Shown piece after piece: positions 13,701 to 19,448 of a DNA stretch of 64,000 bases. The first letter of the stretch is position 1; each line of letters opens with the position of its first letter. The notes beneath the pieces were generated by a model. It was not told the origin of the DNA. It worked only from the letters and a program-made list of their open reading frames with translations, and ran no database searches. Both the position numbers and the translations under genes were made by a program. This DNA is from Candidatus Obscuribacterales bacterium (GTDB lineage: Bacteria; Cyanobacteriota; Vampirovibrionia; Obscuribacterales; Obscuribacteraceae), in NCBI GenBank assembly GCA_020050835.1, contig JAGVKB010000081.1:1-64000 (forward strand), in the 5' to 3' direction.

Positions 13701-15882
13701 CCAAGGCTCCCAGTATCAAGTAGTGAACTCAGGAGAGATCCAGTTAAATTCCAGCGGCACCGCTGCCACCGATGACATAGTTTTGAACAATGCACATCTG
13801 ACCAGCTATGGTGCCAACATCAATGTCGTAGGCGGACACGACATTACCTCGCTGAGCGGCGGTGCCGATCTCGCAGCAGTCGGCGGAAATATCGTCCTTA
13901 GCGCGGGGCGTGACCTGAACATGCCAGCCGGCGGCACTGTCAAAGCAGTTGCCACTTACAGAGTGGGCTCAACCATGATCCCGATTGACAACAATCAAGT
14001 CGGTGATTATCAAGGCGGCACTATTTTCTTGTTTGCCGGCACTCAATCGCCCGGATTCGATCCACCTGATCTGAGCGAGCAAGCTCTTTACCTGCTCCAA
14101 CTAACACGTCTGGCCGAGTCCGAGCCGTTGACATCCGGGCTGGGCATCTTTCACGCTCCTGGAGCTTCAGTCAGTGCGACTGCACCTAACGGCGGCGCGA
14201 TTCAATTCATCGCGAAGGAAGGCGGTAGCATCAACGTTGCCGGCAGCAACATTTTACACGCCGACGGTGGCATGATCATCATCGACCCACCCGGCAATAT
14301 CACACTCAACGGCATCAATTTCGTCGCCTTTGCCCCGGGCATTTTTGCCGGCGGTGGTGGCGGCAGCGTACCGCCTGGAACCTGCTGTGGCGGCGGCGGC
14401 GGTGATTTCCCGTTGCTAGTATTGCTGCCGGTGGACGACGGCATCGACGGCGTACGTACTTTGAGCCTCGGAGAACGCGTACCGACCGATGTTGTCAAAC
14501 CGCTCGAGCAATATATGACGACGTCCGCCGGCGAGAAACAAGAATGTTCGCCACCGGCCAACTTAAATACGATGGGCAAGCAAGCACCAGGAGCGGTGGT
14601 TAAATGGGCTATCTCCACTAACCTCTGCCAACCAATCTACTTCGAACGTGACGACGGTCTGGTAGTTTTCGGCACACCAGGCACGACCTTCGTCCCAGAA
14701 GGCGAGAAGACAGTCCTCTTGAGAGAAGGTACCGTATTGGCGATCGCCGGTAAGAGCGGGCTGGTCGTCAAATCAGCCTCCGGTGCGACGGCAGTGATTC
14801 CGCCCGGCAGCCCGGTGGCAGTCGAACAAGTTTCGTCGGGAACTGTAAAATTCAACAGCTTACAAGGTTGCGAGGTAAAGATAACGCTCGGTGATGGTCA
14901 GGGCACCAAAACATTCTCCGCAGCTCCGGGCGAAGAGATTATCATCGGAGACGGCGCCCTACCGACGCCGGCACCGGGCACCAACGAACAAACGCCGCCG
15001 GCGCCCAGCAAGACACCAAATGTCACCAAGGCGATGCCGACCGGACAGACCATGCTGCAGAAGCTAGGTACCTGCAATCTATCGTGCTTCCCGCTTAAGC
15101 TGCGCAAGAAGATCGAAAAATTCCTGCGAGAAGCTGAAGAAGCCAGCCTTGGCAATGGAAACAAGACTCCACTCTCTTACAAGCCAACGGAAAACCAACC
15201 GGTAGCCTTTGCGCAGGAAGCGGCGCCACGCACTATCCAGATTGATCTGACACCGGTCGATTATCTGCTTACCGCCGGTTCCGCCAAACCACCGGTCACC
15301 GGGCTGCAAACCATGAACACAGGCAACGCAACAATTAAGGCCACTGTCCTGGGAGCAAGAGTAGTGGTAAACAAGAATGGCACGATCGTACTCAACGATG
15401 GCGAAATTCTGGTCTCTTCGCACCAGAAGACAACCGTCAATATAGGCGATCATCTGATCGATATCGAACCAAACACGCTTGTTTTGCTCAGCCGCGACAA
15501 AGACCTTGTTAAGGTAGGCACCTTATGGGCCAAGAAGCTAAACGCCGTTAGAGCCCAGATGAAGGACAAGTTTGTCAGTATTGTCGAGGGCCAAGAGGTC
15601 GCGATCGGGTCGAGTTCAGAAGCTATGTTGCAGCAAATGAAAGGCGACAAAGTCGCTCGCCGGAATGTTCGCGGCTACGATCTTCCCGGTGGTCACCACA
15701 TCGCTTGTTCTGAGTTCGCATTTGTTTCGCTGATTCAAAACTCCGAGCTCCTATCCAAGTTAACCAAGAGCCAAGATAGCGATGATCGGGTAATCGCTGA
15801 CCGTGTGTTTAAGATGGCGGCATGCATCTCTTACGTCACACGCAATCGTGGAGCTTACGCGGTGCTTAGCCTCAATCAGTAG
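3682..15882 (+). CDS. Giant secreted beta-helix repeat protein, main part, with C-terminal FecR-like domains
   Basis: This continues the same gene in a shifted frame. The apparent TTG start near 3,685 lies inside a repeat unit and is not a real start. About 3,500 residues are beta-helix repeats (see the two repeat entries). They are followed by a Gly/Cys-rich linker (VPPGTCCGGGGG, near 14,370-14,410), and then a non-repetitive C-terminus of about 480 residues. That tail contains two stretches that look like FecR domains: one around GEKTVLLREGTVLAI (near 14,700) and one around LGARVVVNKNGTIVLNDGEI (near 15,350). A Lys-rich connector lies between them, with the PLKLRKKIEKFL stretch. FecR-like domains occur in envelope proteins, sometimes with peptidoglycan-binding modules, so the tail may hold the helix at the cell. 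With the upstream part the intact product would exceed 5,200 residues. Two small secreted proteins follow on the same strand. Confidence 0.8.
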   Translation: MSGNGSAGLVGTPGCCDERSFNTSSVSGNAGNISIQILDGPTGFFGSDGTNNFIQLIASSSSGNAGNVAIDVGGSIHTNWSIYATGTNGGNVSINTNPSFFTSGDVYLAGPILTNASTGRAGSVSINAISISNVAYIQATGGIFGGDVQLNASNGSIFVNGSGNPKFISIDTSAAIAAGAVTVSATSGITFARAIDASSPVSGGNVSLSITDTGNVTFNATGVSSPWRFIDTSGSTGGGGDINVFINRSFLNSSGNGDAGLVGAPGCCDERSFNASSTSGDAGNIAVTILNGPSGRFGTSSTANFMQFIANSATGKGGNISVSVKGDIQATWSFLANGAEAGNISLISDGYINTEGGALIADGSNGNAGNVVVSAQSNISTGYLSANSTNGLGGNLIASSANGSVNIVNHTGLVSLGASGTFGGGQALVLAKTAISIARTINVSSSAKLGGAAVVNASGTNAPIYVGDNGVYNIDARGAISGGSIAVVASGAVTFQDGNLGRPLLASATNLDGTGGSIFISQSSTSNLNVNLNVNGGANGSQGYAVVTANGTINNSASASPGSNIGMFPNTALQGNIFAPGNVFLDHDYTLTVGPGNRPTIVDDTTAQTYLLPAGSLSAFSSFAIRNLTIVTASSTLLAPLSVSGSAEFNSITGHGTSPVAVITAGNLDVMNGINNASQLGKAPDVILLSNTNISVDGLVSTVGFDLNTTHSGNITMVGRHVDWTGTLDSSGAGASTFGGQVLVVGHGASSITGNDILANGNGGFGAGRVTLLAPSSSITVHSITASGGNGAGGIIQLQAPQITLTGANSRGMSLDATSFNSYAGDISLFGNTITVLNGDIDASGKTSGGRINLHVINGSLQTRDILSTGSSFVQGQANSGGSVYIIGSGIGASIDVEDITVEGLQGAFAGGITIFNAYGQITAQSLNARSLSNHAGNVDLVGQSISITGYVPGGNNTTAGIDLSAGNGRGGGLIALVSTGGFFVAGDVEAYGTGTGLSAGNLVVVAQSGIVSLGNLNVTGYNGARGGTVSMSNASGAILLGNPGSDDLGVQGVSTQGTSDGGNIIITAGTYLAARPGASLDFTTASSDGDGGSLTLVSGENDHSLSAPLSMAMGSINTGGVRGGDVLIANLDSGNRFGGVSGAVEIGSINTEATGQNAHSGSVGISATGTVLVQGSISTRNTSGAPGPKAHGGGVFISATDTIEITGGLPDVDGTIAGGIVLYGGEDIILNGATQPIEDHPAANVGIFSHVAVPLDTIVSGNTQITITPSFVSSNLPAGGFIDLQLVGSSLTVNTGSDSYLLAPITATSGGITVQSVTGQIGGNSGSAVALVSRAAIDVTTNVTTASAANGDGGLLILYSQIGDVNVHGFVSTAGDSLNPDTDGGNVSLLAAQAQVFVSGAASNISINTVGGNHAGNVQIVGGSGITINNEIFAGLTASGGDVILVNPLGSITIQNANSGTSIEVGSTDDKGGFVALILGQGRGAGISLAGGVSAFSTSSQATTGGTFIARLQQGSINSPSGLTINVSCGGCPSGSRGGDVFISAGGAGTLNLNWNINASGPSGGSITVQSGGALQLDSNNGFGFNANATDTIDGVAGSLTLISNTAQAFEVVGSGTPTSGSTNYVRGPLRVEGGHGGTLTIVNRGGPVSIPNFGNAIDLDVLNAAEGNGAHLTLQGTELRVNGALGTGNVIDVSGLGDGAGGSITIVTTHPIEPLVFGTTAGTNFINASLRARSGDGLTVDAGDGGNIFINAAGGVQVDASSLDVAGARNGGSITIITNTASTLTVDDSATVNGVVGVLTARGGTFLDTGNGGAITLQNFGGGISIGDGHLDVSVQAANGNGGRITLLGSNVMVFGDLEANGSQQAGGTGNGGEIHVTAFFSPFIVNGSQSGNSFIEGSLNANAGADSGDGGLVELTADRELTVDAAQISVLATGDGKGGQIILSGDSVTIESGDLLARGSGEGDGGLVRITSNNDVTNSALISTAAGSDGSPQGGRIEINLGSGVFENTDTGILESNGTNNNSATGGSVVITALNNNPLAITNAGTIRATGAAGAGQILFDTTGSSLTVNDSSSLVGTLETTGTISWTSIDASISIFSDTIGGTVTGQGPDITVIAGSGDLTTSALDATNGNLILQANDGDLTVGGAGATATNGDITLLSGVDHQINISNAQGNTVNIDTTTLNATGAGTVTALSGDILINQNAPGNFNMNGGVVTANSGNGNVRINTTTTITGTVDVNVQSISGLVSANGADITITTDSDDLHTNEVTAADGQLTLAANGANLIVDGNATAIGGDVTLSSANGASNSITVNDVSGESVLINTATLNAVGATPTVEATDGDINFNQATPGSFAMTGGDLVVSSGQNVVFNGGNGIVNANVNSISDNGPSSPTVNATGSDITVTVATGNLTASAVTASSGQLTLQATAGDLFVGGNATATGGDLTLISGAGVDDSITVQNGSGDSVFIQTRTLNTTGTTPTITANTGDINFNQATPGDFTMAGGNLVVSLGNNVNFNGDAGVIDAQVTSISDNGASSPTVTATGSDITITTSSGNLTANSVEATSGQLTLAALAGNLLVAGDATATGGDLNLRSANGAANSITIHDGSGDSVFIQTRTLIPTGITPTITANDGDINFNQAVPGSFTINGGNLVVGNGQNVVFNGGNGIINATVNSISDNGPTSPTVSATGSAITVTTATGNLTTNSISSSSGLLTLAANAGNLLIAGDATATGGNLTLRSGSGAANTITVHNGTGNSVFIQTQTLNPIGLSPTIRANTGDINFNQATPGQFAMTGGALVVGSGRNVVFNGGAGIIDVHVTSISDNGTSSPTVNATGDSIDISVSTGNLTANTVSANNGSLTLEATSGNLFVGGDASAIDGDLTLNSATGATDSVTVHNASGDSVFINTRTLNATGSDPTITANVGDINFNDAAAGSFSMTGGNLVAVGQNVVFNGGAGTVNAAANSINATVVGGAETMTVSVASGDLTAGGTAGIMTTGGPTGIDLTATGGNLRLTGAVQADGGALNLRSGPSSSLIIAVAGEGSGTEVTANSSTVSNNGTLTATDGDLTLLSLNGALLSVSGAGTLETTGVGDILFNGTTPGTAAAIQMTGGTIDANGGANNVNFNGGNGAVTAQSIASILGTVLANGSSVLIQTIGGELTAGDMDATNGGLTLTANGTGLNVIDTANLGATQSISLNSTGANGITVGSAGGTGVNIDAGTTIFLTANTGGAVAADIVLNEQAHLTTTTGNIELTSGRDTSVGILASLSSGADVLATTGGAFNMTTGSSAIAVADVLVNATTGININGSGASPATLISGVPNDPDARDSNAVLNPNDQGSQYQVVNSGEIQLNSSGTAATDDIVLNNAHLTSYGANINVVGGHDITSLSGGADLAAVGGNIVLSAGRDLNMPAGGTVKAVATYRVGSTMIPIDNNQVGDYQGGTIFLFAGTQSPGFDPPDLSEQALYLLQLTRLAESEPLTSGLGIFHAPGASVSATAPNGGAIQFIAKEGGSINVAGSNILHADGGMIIIDPPGNITLNGINFVAFAPGIFAGGGGGSVPPGTCCGGGGGDFPLLVLLPVDDGIDGVRTLSLGERVPTDVVKPLEQYMTTSAGEKQECSPPANLNTMGKQAPGAVVKWAISTNLCQPIYFERDDGLVVFGTPGTTFVPEGEKTVLLREGTVLAIAGKSGLVVKSASGATAVIPPGSPVAVEQVSSGTVKFNSLQGCEVKITLGDGQGTKTFSAAPGEEIIIGDGALPTPAPGTNEQTPPAPSKTPNVTKAMPTGQTMLQKLGTCNLSCFPLKLRKKIEKFLREAEEASLGNGNKTPLSYKPTENQPVAFAQEAAPRTIQIDLTPVDYLLTAGSAKPPVTGLQTMNTGNATIKATVLGARVVVNKNGTIVLNDGEILVSSHQKTTVNIGDHLIDIEPNTLVLLSRDKDLVKVGTLWAKKLNAVRAQMKDKFVSIVEGQEVAIGSSSEAMLQQMKGDKVARRNVRGYDLPGGHHIACSEFAFVSLIQNSELLSKLTKSQDSDDRVIADRVFKMAACISYVTRNRGAYAVLSLNQ
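10700..12590 (+). repeat. Tandem ~438-bp coding repeats (about five copies) in the giant gene
   Basis: The motif GDINFNQAxPG begins at about 10,715, 11,145, 11,585, 12,025 and (as GDINFNDAAAG) 12,460, a period of roughly 435-440 bp or about 146 residues. Each unit also carries VVFNGGxGxxxxxVxSISDNG, then a GDLTLxSG strand, then GDSVFIQTRTLN. A sixth, more diverged copy (GDILINQNAPG) precedes at about 10,277. DNA identity between copies is visibly high, so recombination could change copy number. Confidence 0.85.
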
Positions 15883-15954
15883 AACACTTTCGCCGGGACA
15901 TAACTGGGACATTGATGCAGTAGAATTTCACCAACCCGGTGGAGTTCAGGTCGC

Positions 15955-16545
15955 ATGCAAAATCCAATTCAAATTATCGGTCTAATAGTCGCTTGCTCTC
16001 TGCTCGGCTCAGCGGCTTCATCTGCCAACATCTCCTCGAAGCCTTATCAGGCCTCCTACCAGGAGACATCAAGCGTCGGAGGTAAAGCTGTACGAACTTA
16101 CGCCACGGACGGCAAAGGTCATGGTCGCTCTGAGATAACTAGAGATTCCGGGCGAAAGGATGTATCACTGCTTGATTTGCCGAATCACCGGATTACTATC
16201 TTGCGAGGCGACTCCAAGACCGCAATCTCAATGCCGCTGCGTGACAATGATGTCGGCATGCTGGCTCAATTCGGCTCAGAGATGCGAGCAGGTGGAAAAC
16301 CGCTTGGAAGCAAGGTAATTGACGGTCATCCTTGCCACGGCAGGCATTACGATCTGGGCGAAACATCAGAAGATTTATGGACAGGCGACGATATCGGAGT
16401 GCGCGTATTTAGCAAAGTGCAAAGCAAATTCGGAACGACCGAATCACATCTGCGCTCATTTTCTACCCAAGCACCCGATCCCAAAGTGTTCGCCATACCG
16501 GCGGATTACAACCAGGTGCCAATGAGTGGTGGACAGGGACTTTAG
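15955..16545 (+). CDS. Small secreted protein, possibly DUF4412-like
   Basis: This is a 196-residue protein that starts 72 bases after the giant gene. The N-terminus (MQNPIQIIGLIVACSLLGSA) is a Sec signal peptide with likely cleavage after SSA. The mature part has regularly spaced strands and a sequence of the type ISxLDLPNHRITIL followed by GHPCHGRHYDLG and a tail FAIPADYNQVP. This pattern (a residue-by-residue report of a metal or peptide, then a closing PxxY) resembles DUF4412-type periplasmic proteins of unknown function. No catalytic motif is visible. The start follows a weak GGTGGAG site. Its position suggests co-transcription with the giant gene and with the next small secreted protein. 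Confidence 0.65.
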   Translation: MQNPIQIIGLIVACSLLGSAASSANISSKPYQASYQETSSVGGKAVRTYATDGKGHGRSEITRDSGRKDVSLLDLPNHRITILRGDSKTAISMPLRDNDVGMLAQFGSEMRAGGKPLGSKVIDGHPCHGRHYDLGETSEDLWTGDDIGVRVFSKVQSKFGTTESHLRSFSTQAPDPKVFAIPADYNQVPMSGGQGL

Positions 16546-16567
16546 AACTTCGAGAAAGGCGGCAGAA

Positions 16568-17191
16568 ATGAAACGATTCCTCTCAATCTTATTAATAGCC
16601 AGCATCGCTACTCTTTCTCCGGCTTCCGGGCAGCCGCTTCAAGGCGGAGTAGAACAAGTAGAGATCTTGCCGGTTTTGAATCTTCAATTGCTGCAACCGA
16701 AAACTGATGAGCGCGGTCTTTCATTCAAGCAAAATTGCACGTGTTTTGAGCCGGCGCACTTGGCTTCGGCTAGTAACGATGGGCGATTGCGGCTTGTTGA
16801 GGGGGATAAGTGGTTGCTCGATTTCGGAAGTAAGTCCCAAGAAATCGAGCAGGCGGTGAAAACAATCAAGCATTTTGGTTTTACCGAACTTTGTACGCTC
16901 GGCAAAGGAAGCAATGGCTCTCCTCAAATGCAATATTTCCTGGTCAACGGCGCAGCCCCCTCAGGGTCGGGATTAACCGGCGAAGACGCAATCAGCTTTG
17001 ACCTGACCAAAGTCAAAGCCGAGCAGATAAAGGGAACGTGGAAAATTACCGAAGGTGACCACTGGATGCTGGATTTCGGAACAGACGAAGAGGCGGCAAA
17101 GCATGCGGAAGAAGTGATTCATCATTATGGATTTACAAATGAGTGCTTCGTCGGACGTCCAAACGCTCCGATGATGTATTTCCGGAAATAA
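16568..17191 (+). CDS. Secreted hypothetical protein with an internal duplication
   Basis: The ATG at 16,568 is chosen because it is followed by a clean signal peptide (MKRFLSILLIASIATLSPASG) and preceded by GAAAGGCGG; the longer frame from 16,526 overlaps the previous gene and lacks a signal. The mature protein, about 190 residues, contains two copies of a unit: LVEGDKWLLDFGSKxxE...IKHFGFTELC and ITEGDHWMLDFGTDEEA...IHHYGFTNECFVGRP. Each unit ends in a cysteine, so a disulfide between or within units is possible. The unit recalls a short repeat found in secreted proteins that end in a Phe-x-Lys-stop tail, but I cannot name a family. Likely part of the same secreted cluster as its upstream neighbour. 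Confidence 0.65.
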   Translation: MKRFLSILLIASIATLSPASGQPLQGGVEQVEILPVLNLQLLQPKTDERGLSFKQNCTCFEPAHLASASNDGRLRLVEGDKWLLDFGSKSQEIEQAVKTIKHFGFTELCTLGKGSNGSPQMQYFLVNGAAPSGSGLTGEDAISFDLTKVKAEQIKGTWKITEGDHWMLDFGTDEEAAKHAEEVIHHYGFTNECFVGRPNAPMMYFRK

Positions 17192-17296
17192 GGCACATCA
17201 AAGTTAAGATAATAGGGTCAATTCGATTCTCCGACGGCATCGGGCTTACCGGTATAAGGCAATCCGACGCTTGACAAGGAATCACTGATAGCTCTC

Positions 17297-17371
17297 CATC
17301 CCGCCTCAACACATACCGGCCCAACGATGCCGGACAGTAGCCAAGCGCCGGTATGTGCTGAGGCGGGGATG
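17297..17371. repeat. Long imperfect inverted repeat (about 24-bp arms)
   Basis: The left arm at 17,297-17,320 reads CATCCCGCCTCAACACATAC plus CGGC, and the right arm at 17,347-17,371 is its complement with one extra base and one substitution. The loop is 26 bases. No T-run follows on either strand, so this is not a standard terminator. It sits in the 330-base gap between the secreted-protein genes and the marR-type gene, and could be a REP/MITE-like element or a processed stem. The rest of the gap shows only a short AATTA-N10-TAATT inverted repeat near 17,463-17,482, a weak candidate for the regulator's own operator. Confidence 0.6.
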
Positions 17372-17520
17372 CATTTGGAGTGGCCCGGCGCAGGTCCACT
17401 CTGCAGGCACTAAATGAACCTAGGTAGTCTCTGGGAACATCTTTCGGAATCGTTAGTCTATCGAATTATTAGAGCAGCTAATTTAAGTTGCGAGCGTACT
17501 GTTCAGGCGAGGGGTTACTC

Positions 17521-17991
17521 GTGACAACATCGAACAAATCAGCCGAAGTGACAGCCGACCAGGTAGCCGCCAAAGTAATCGAAACAGCTCCCTTGATCAT
17601 GTACTTCCTTAAAAATAGCGCTCGCAGGGACAAAGAAACTAACGCCTCTATCGCTCGCTTGAGAGCGATGGCTGTTCTTCAGACCTGCCCGAACTCTTCG
17701 CTATCTAAGGTCTCCGAAGCGCTCGGCATAACGAACGCGACAGCTTCATCACTAATAGACGGATTGGTTCACGGAGGTCTGGTCGAGCGAAAGGGAAATC
17801 CTTTGACACGCCGGCAGATACTCTTGAAACTAACCGAGGCAGGCGAACGTCAACTTCTCACAACCAGGCAAACACGCATGTCTGAAGTGGCAGCCTTACT
17901 TTCAGATCTTCCCACGGAGCAATTGGAGACGATTCAGGCAGGCTTGTCGATTCTAAAAGAGAGCTTCAAGTTGACCGGAGTTACAAAGTAA
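17521..17991 (+). CDS. MarR-family transcriptional regulator
   Basis: The GTG at 17,521 has a good site (GCGAGGGG) 7-8 bases upstream and is preferred over an earlier in-frame start. The product is 156 residues, the usual MarR length. It has an N-terminal dimerisation helix region, then a winged helix-turn-helix: LSKVSEALGITNATASSLIDGL is the recognition region, followed by GGLVERKG-x-PLTRRQILLKLTEAG, which is the beta-wing with the conserved D/N-x-R-R-x-x-x-L-x-LT-x-x-G pattern. It is a cytoplasmic DNA-binding dimer that probably senses a small ligand. The RND efflux operon starts about 90 bases downstream on the same strand, so control of that operon is the natural inference. Confidence 0.88.
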   Translation: MTTSNKSAEVTADQVAAKVIETAPLIMYFLKNSARRDKETNASIARLRAMAVLQTCPNSSLSKVSEALGITNATASSLIDGLVHGGLVERKGNPLTRRQILLKLTEAGERQLLTTRQTRMSEVAALLSDLPTEQLETIQAGLSILKESFKLTGVTK

Positions 17992-18078
17992 ATACGAGAC
18001 CATTACTAACTCAAGGTTCAAAGCAGGGTGCAATTCAAAATGAGAGACGGCGCAAATAGTGTACAGGACGGAGAATCG

Positions 18079-19446
18079 ATGAATGTTTCAGGATCTTCCT
18101 GGCAGAAGAAACCTTCTCCCTCAAAGCTTAAGTCGCTGATCGTCATAGGCGTTAAGATTGCCGTACTGGTAGCGCTGGTATTACTGATCGCCAATAGTGC
18201 CACCAGTTACCTCGCCGGCAGCAAACGCTCCGGAGCCGAAAAGAAGGCGGACAGAGCAGTTCCGGTCAACGTAGCAACTGCGCAGTTAAGTGAAGTTCCA
18301 ATTGAGATTCGCAGCATCGGCAATGTCACTCCATACTCCGTAGTCAACATCACGCCGCAGGTCAGCGGGCAATTGAGCAAGGTGCATTTTACCCAAGGGC
18401 AGCTCGTCAGAAAGGGAGAGCTGCTCTTCGAGATCGATCCCCGTCCATACCGGGCATCACTCGATCAAGCCGAAGGAAATGTCGCTCGGGACAGAGCTCA
18501 GATCAAAGCCGCTCAAGCGAATTTAGCGAAAGATGAAGCACAGATCGGTCAATTGGAAGCCAATTTGAACCGGGACAACGCTCAGCTCAGTTATGCTTCG
18601 CGCCAGAAGGCTCGCTATCAAGAGCTGGTGCAACAGGGAGCCGTCTCCCACGAACAGAGCGATCAGATGAATACGAGTGAAACACAAGCGCTGGCAACAT
18701 TGCAGGCCGATCGCATGGCAATTGAAAACGCTAAAGCTGTAGTCCGCTCCGACGCCGCTCAGATTGAGACAGCTCTCGGAACTTTACGAGCCAACGAGGG
18801 AGCCGCTGAGAACGCTCGCATTCAGCTAAGCTGGACCAAGATTCGCTCACCGATTGACGGACGCACCAGCAGTTTGAATGTCTACGAGGGCAACGTCGTG
18901 ACCGCAAACTCTACCGCTCCGATTGTAACGATCGCTCAGGTCAAGCCGATCTATGTGACAGTGACAGTGCCCGAGCAATATCTCAACGACGTCAGGCGTG
19001 CACATCAAGCAGGCTCACTAAAACTGGTGGCACTAATCGGCGGTTCAAAAACCGATTCTGTTAACGGAGCTATTTCATTCATGGAAAACACCGTCAACAC
19101 TACTACCGGAACAATCATGCTGCGAGCGAGCTTCGGAAATGTCGATGAGCATCTCTATCCAGGTCAGTTCGTGGACGTAGTTCTCCGGATGCCGCCAGCT
19201 GGTTCAAGCGTAGTGGTTCCATCGAGAGCTGTCCAGGCTACTCAGCAAGGAAGGTCCGTGTACGTCGTAAAGAACGGCAAGGCAGAGCTGACACCGGTCA
19301 AAGTAGGACAGACTTTCGCCGAGAGCTCATCTATCATCAGTGGTCTGTCTGCCGGCGATGTAGTAGTTATAGACGGACAATTGCAATTAACACCGGGAGC
19401 TAAAGTACGAGTTCAGCCAACGAGAGCTGACGAACCCGGTAGCTAG
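18079..19446 (+). CDS. RND efflux periplasmic adaptor (MdtA/AcrA-like membrane fusion protein)
   Basis: The ATG at 18,079 has GGAG five bases upstream; an earlier ATG at 18,040 and GTG at 18,028 are possible. After a short basic N-terminus comes an uncleaved inner-membrane helix (about residues 18-38), then the biotinyl-lipoyl half-motif (VSGQLSKVHFTQGQLVRKGELLFEIDPRPYRA), a long alpha-hairpin rich in Ala, Gln and Asp/Glu, the second lipoyl half (IRSPIDGRTSSLNVYEGNVV) and the beta-barrel plus membrane-proximal domain with GQFVDVVLRMP and VVPSRAVQATQQG. The role is to bridge an RND permease to an outer-membrane channel. Two permease genes follow at once (2-base gap), as in the mdtABC operon. 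No TolC-type gene is in the window. Confidence 0.93.
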   Translation: MNVSGSSWQKKPSPSKLKSLIVIGVKIAVLVALVLLIANSATSYLAGSKRSGAEKKADRAVPVNVATAQLSEVPIEIRSIGNVTPYSVVNITPQVSGQLSKVHFTQGQLVRKGELLFEIDPRPYRASLDQAEGNVARDRAQIKAAQANLAKDEAQIGQLEANLNRDNAQLSYASRQKARYQELVQQGAVSHEQSDQMNTSETQALATLQADRMAIENAKAVVRSDAAQIETALGTLRANEGAAENARIQLSWTKIRSPIDGRTSSLNVYEGNVVTANSTAPIVTIAQVKPIYVTVTVPEQYLNDVRRAHQAGSLKLVALIGGSKTDSVNGAISFMENTVNTTTGTIMLRASFGNVDEHLYPGQFVDVVLRMPPAGSSVVVPSRAVQATQQGRSVYVVKNGKAELTPVKVGQTFAESSSIISGLSAGDVVVIDGQLQLTPGAKVRVQPTRADEPGS

Positions 19447-19448
19447 AC

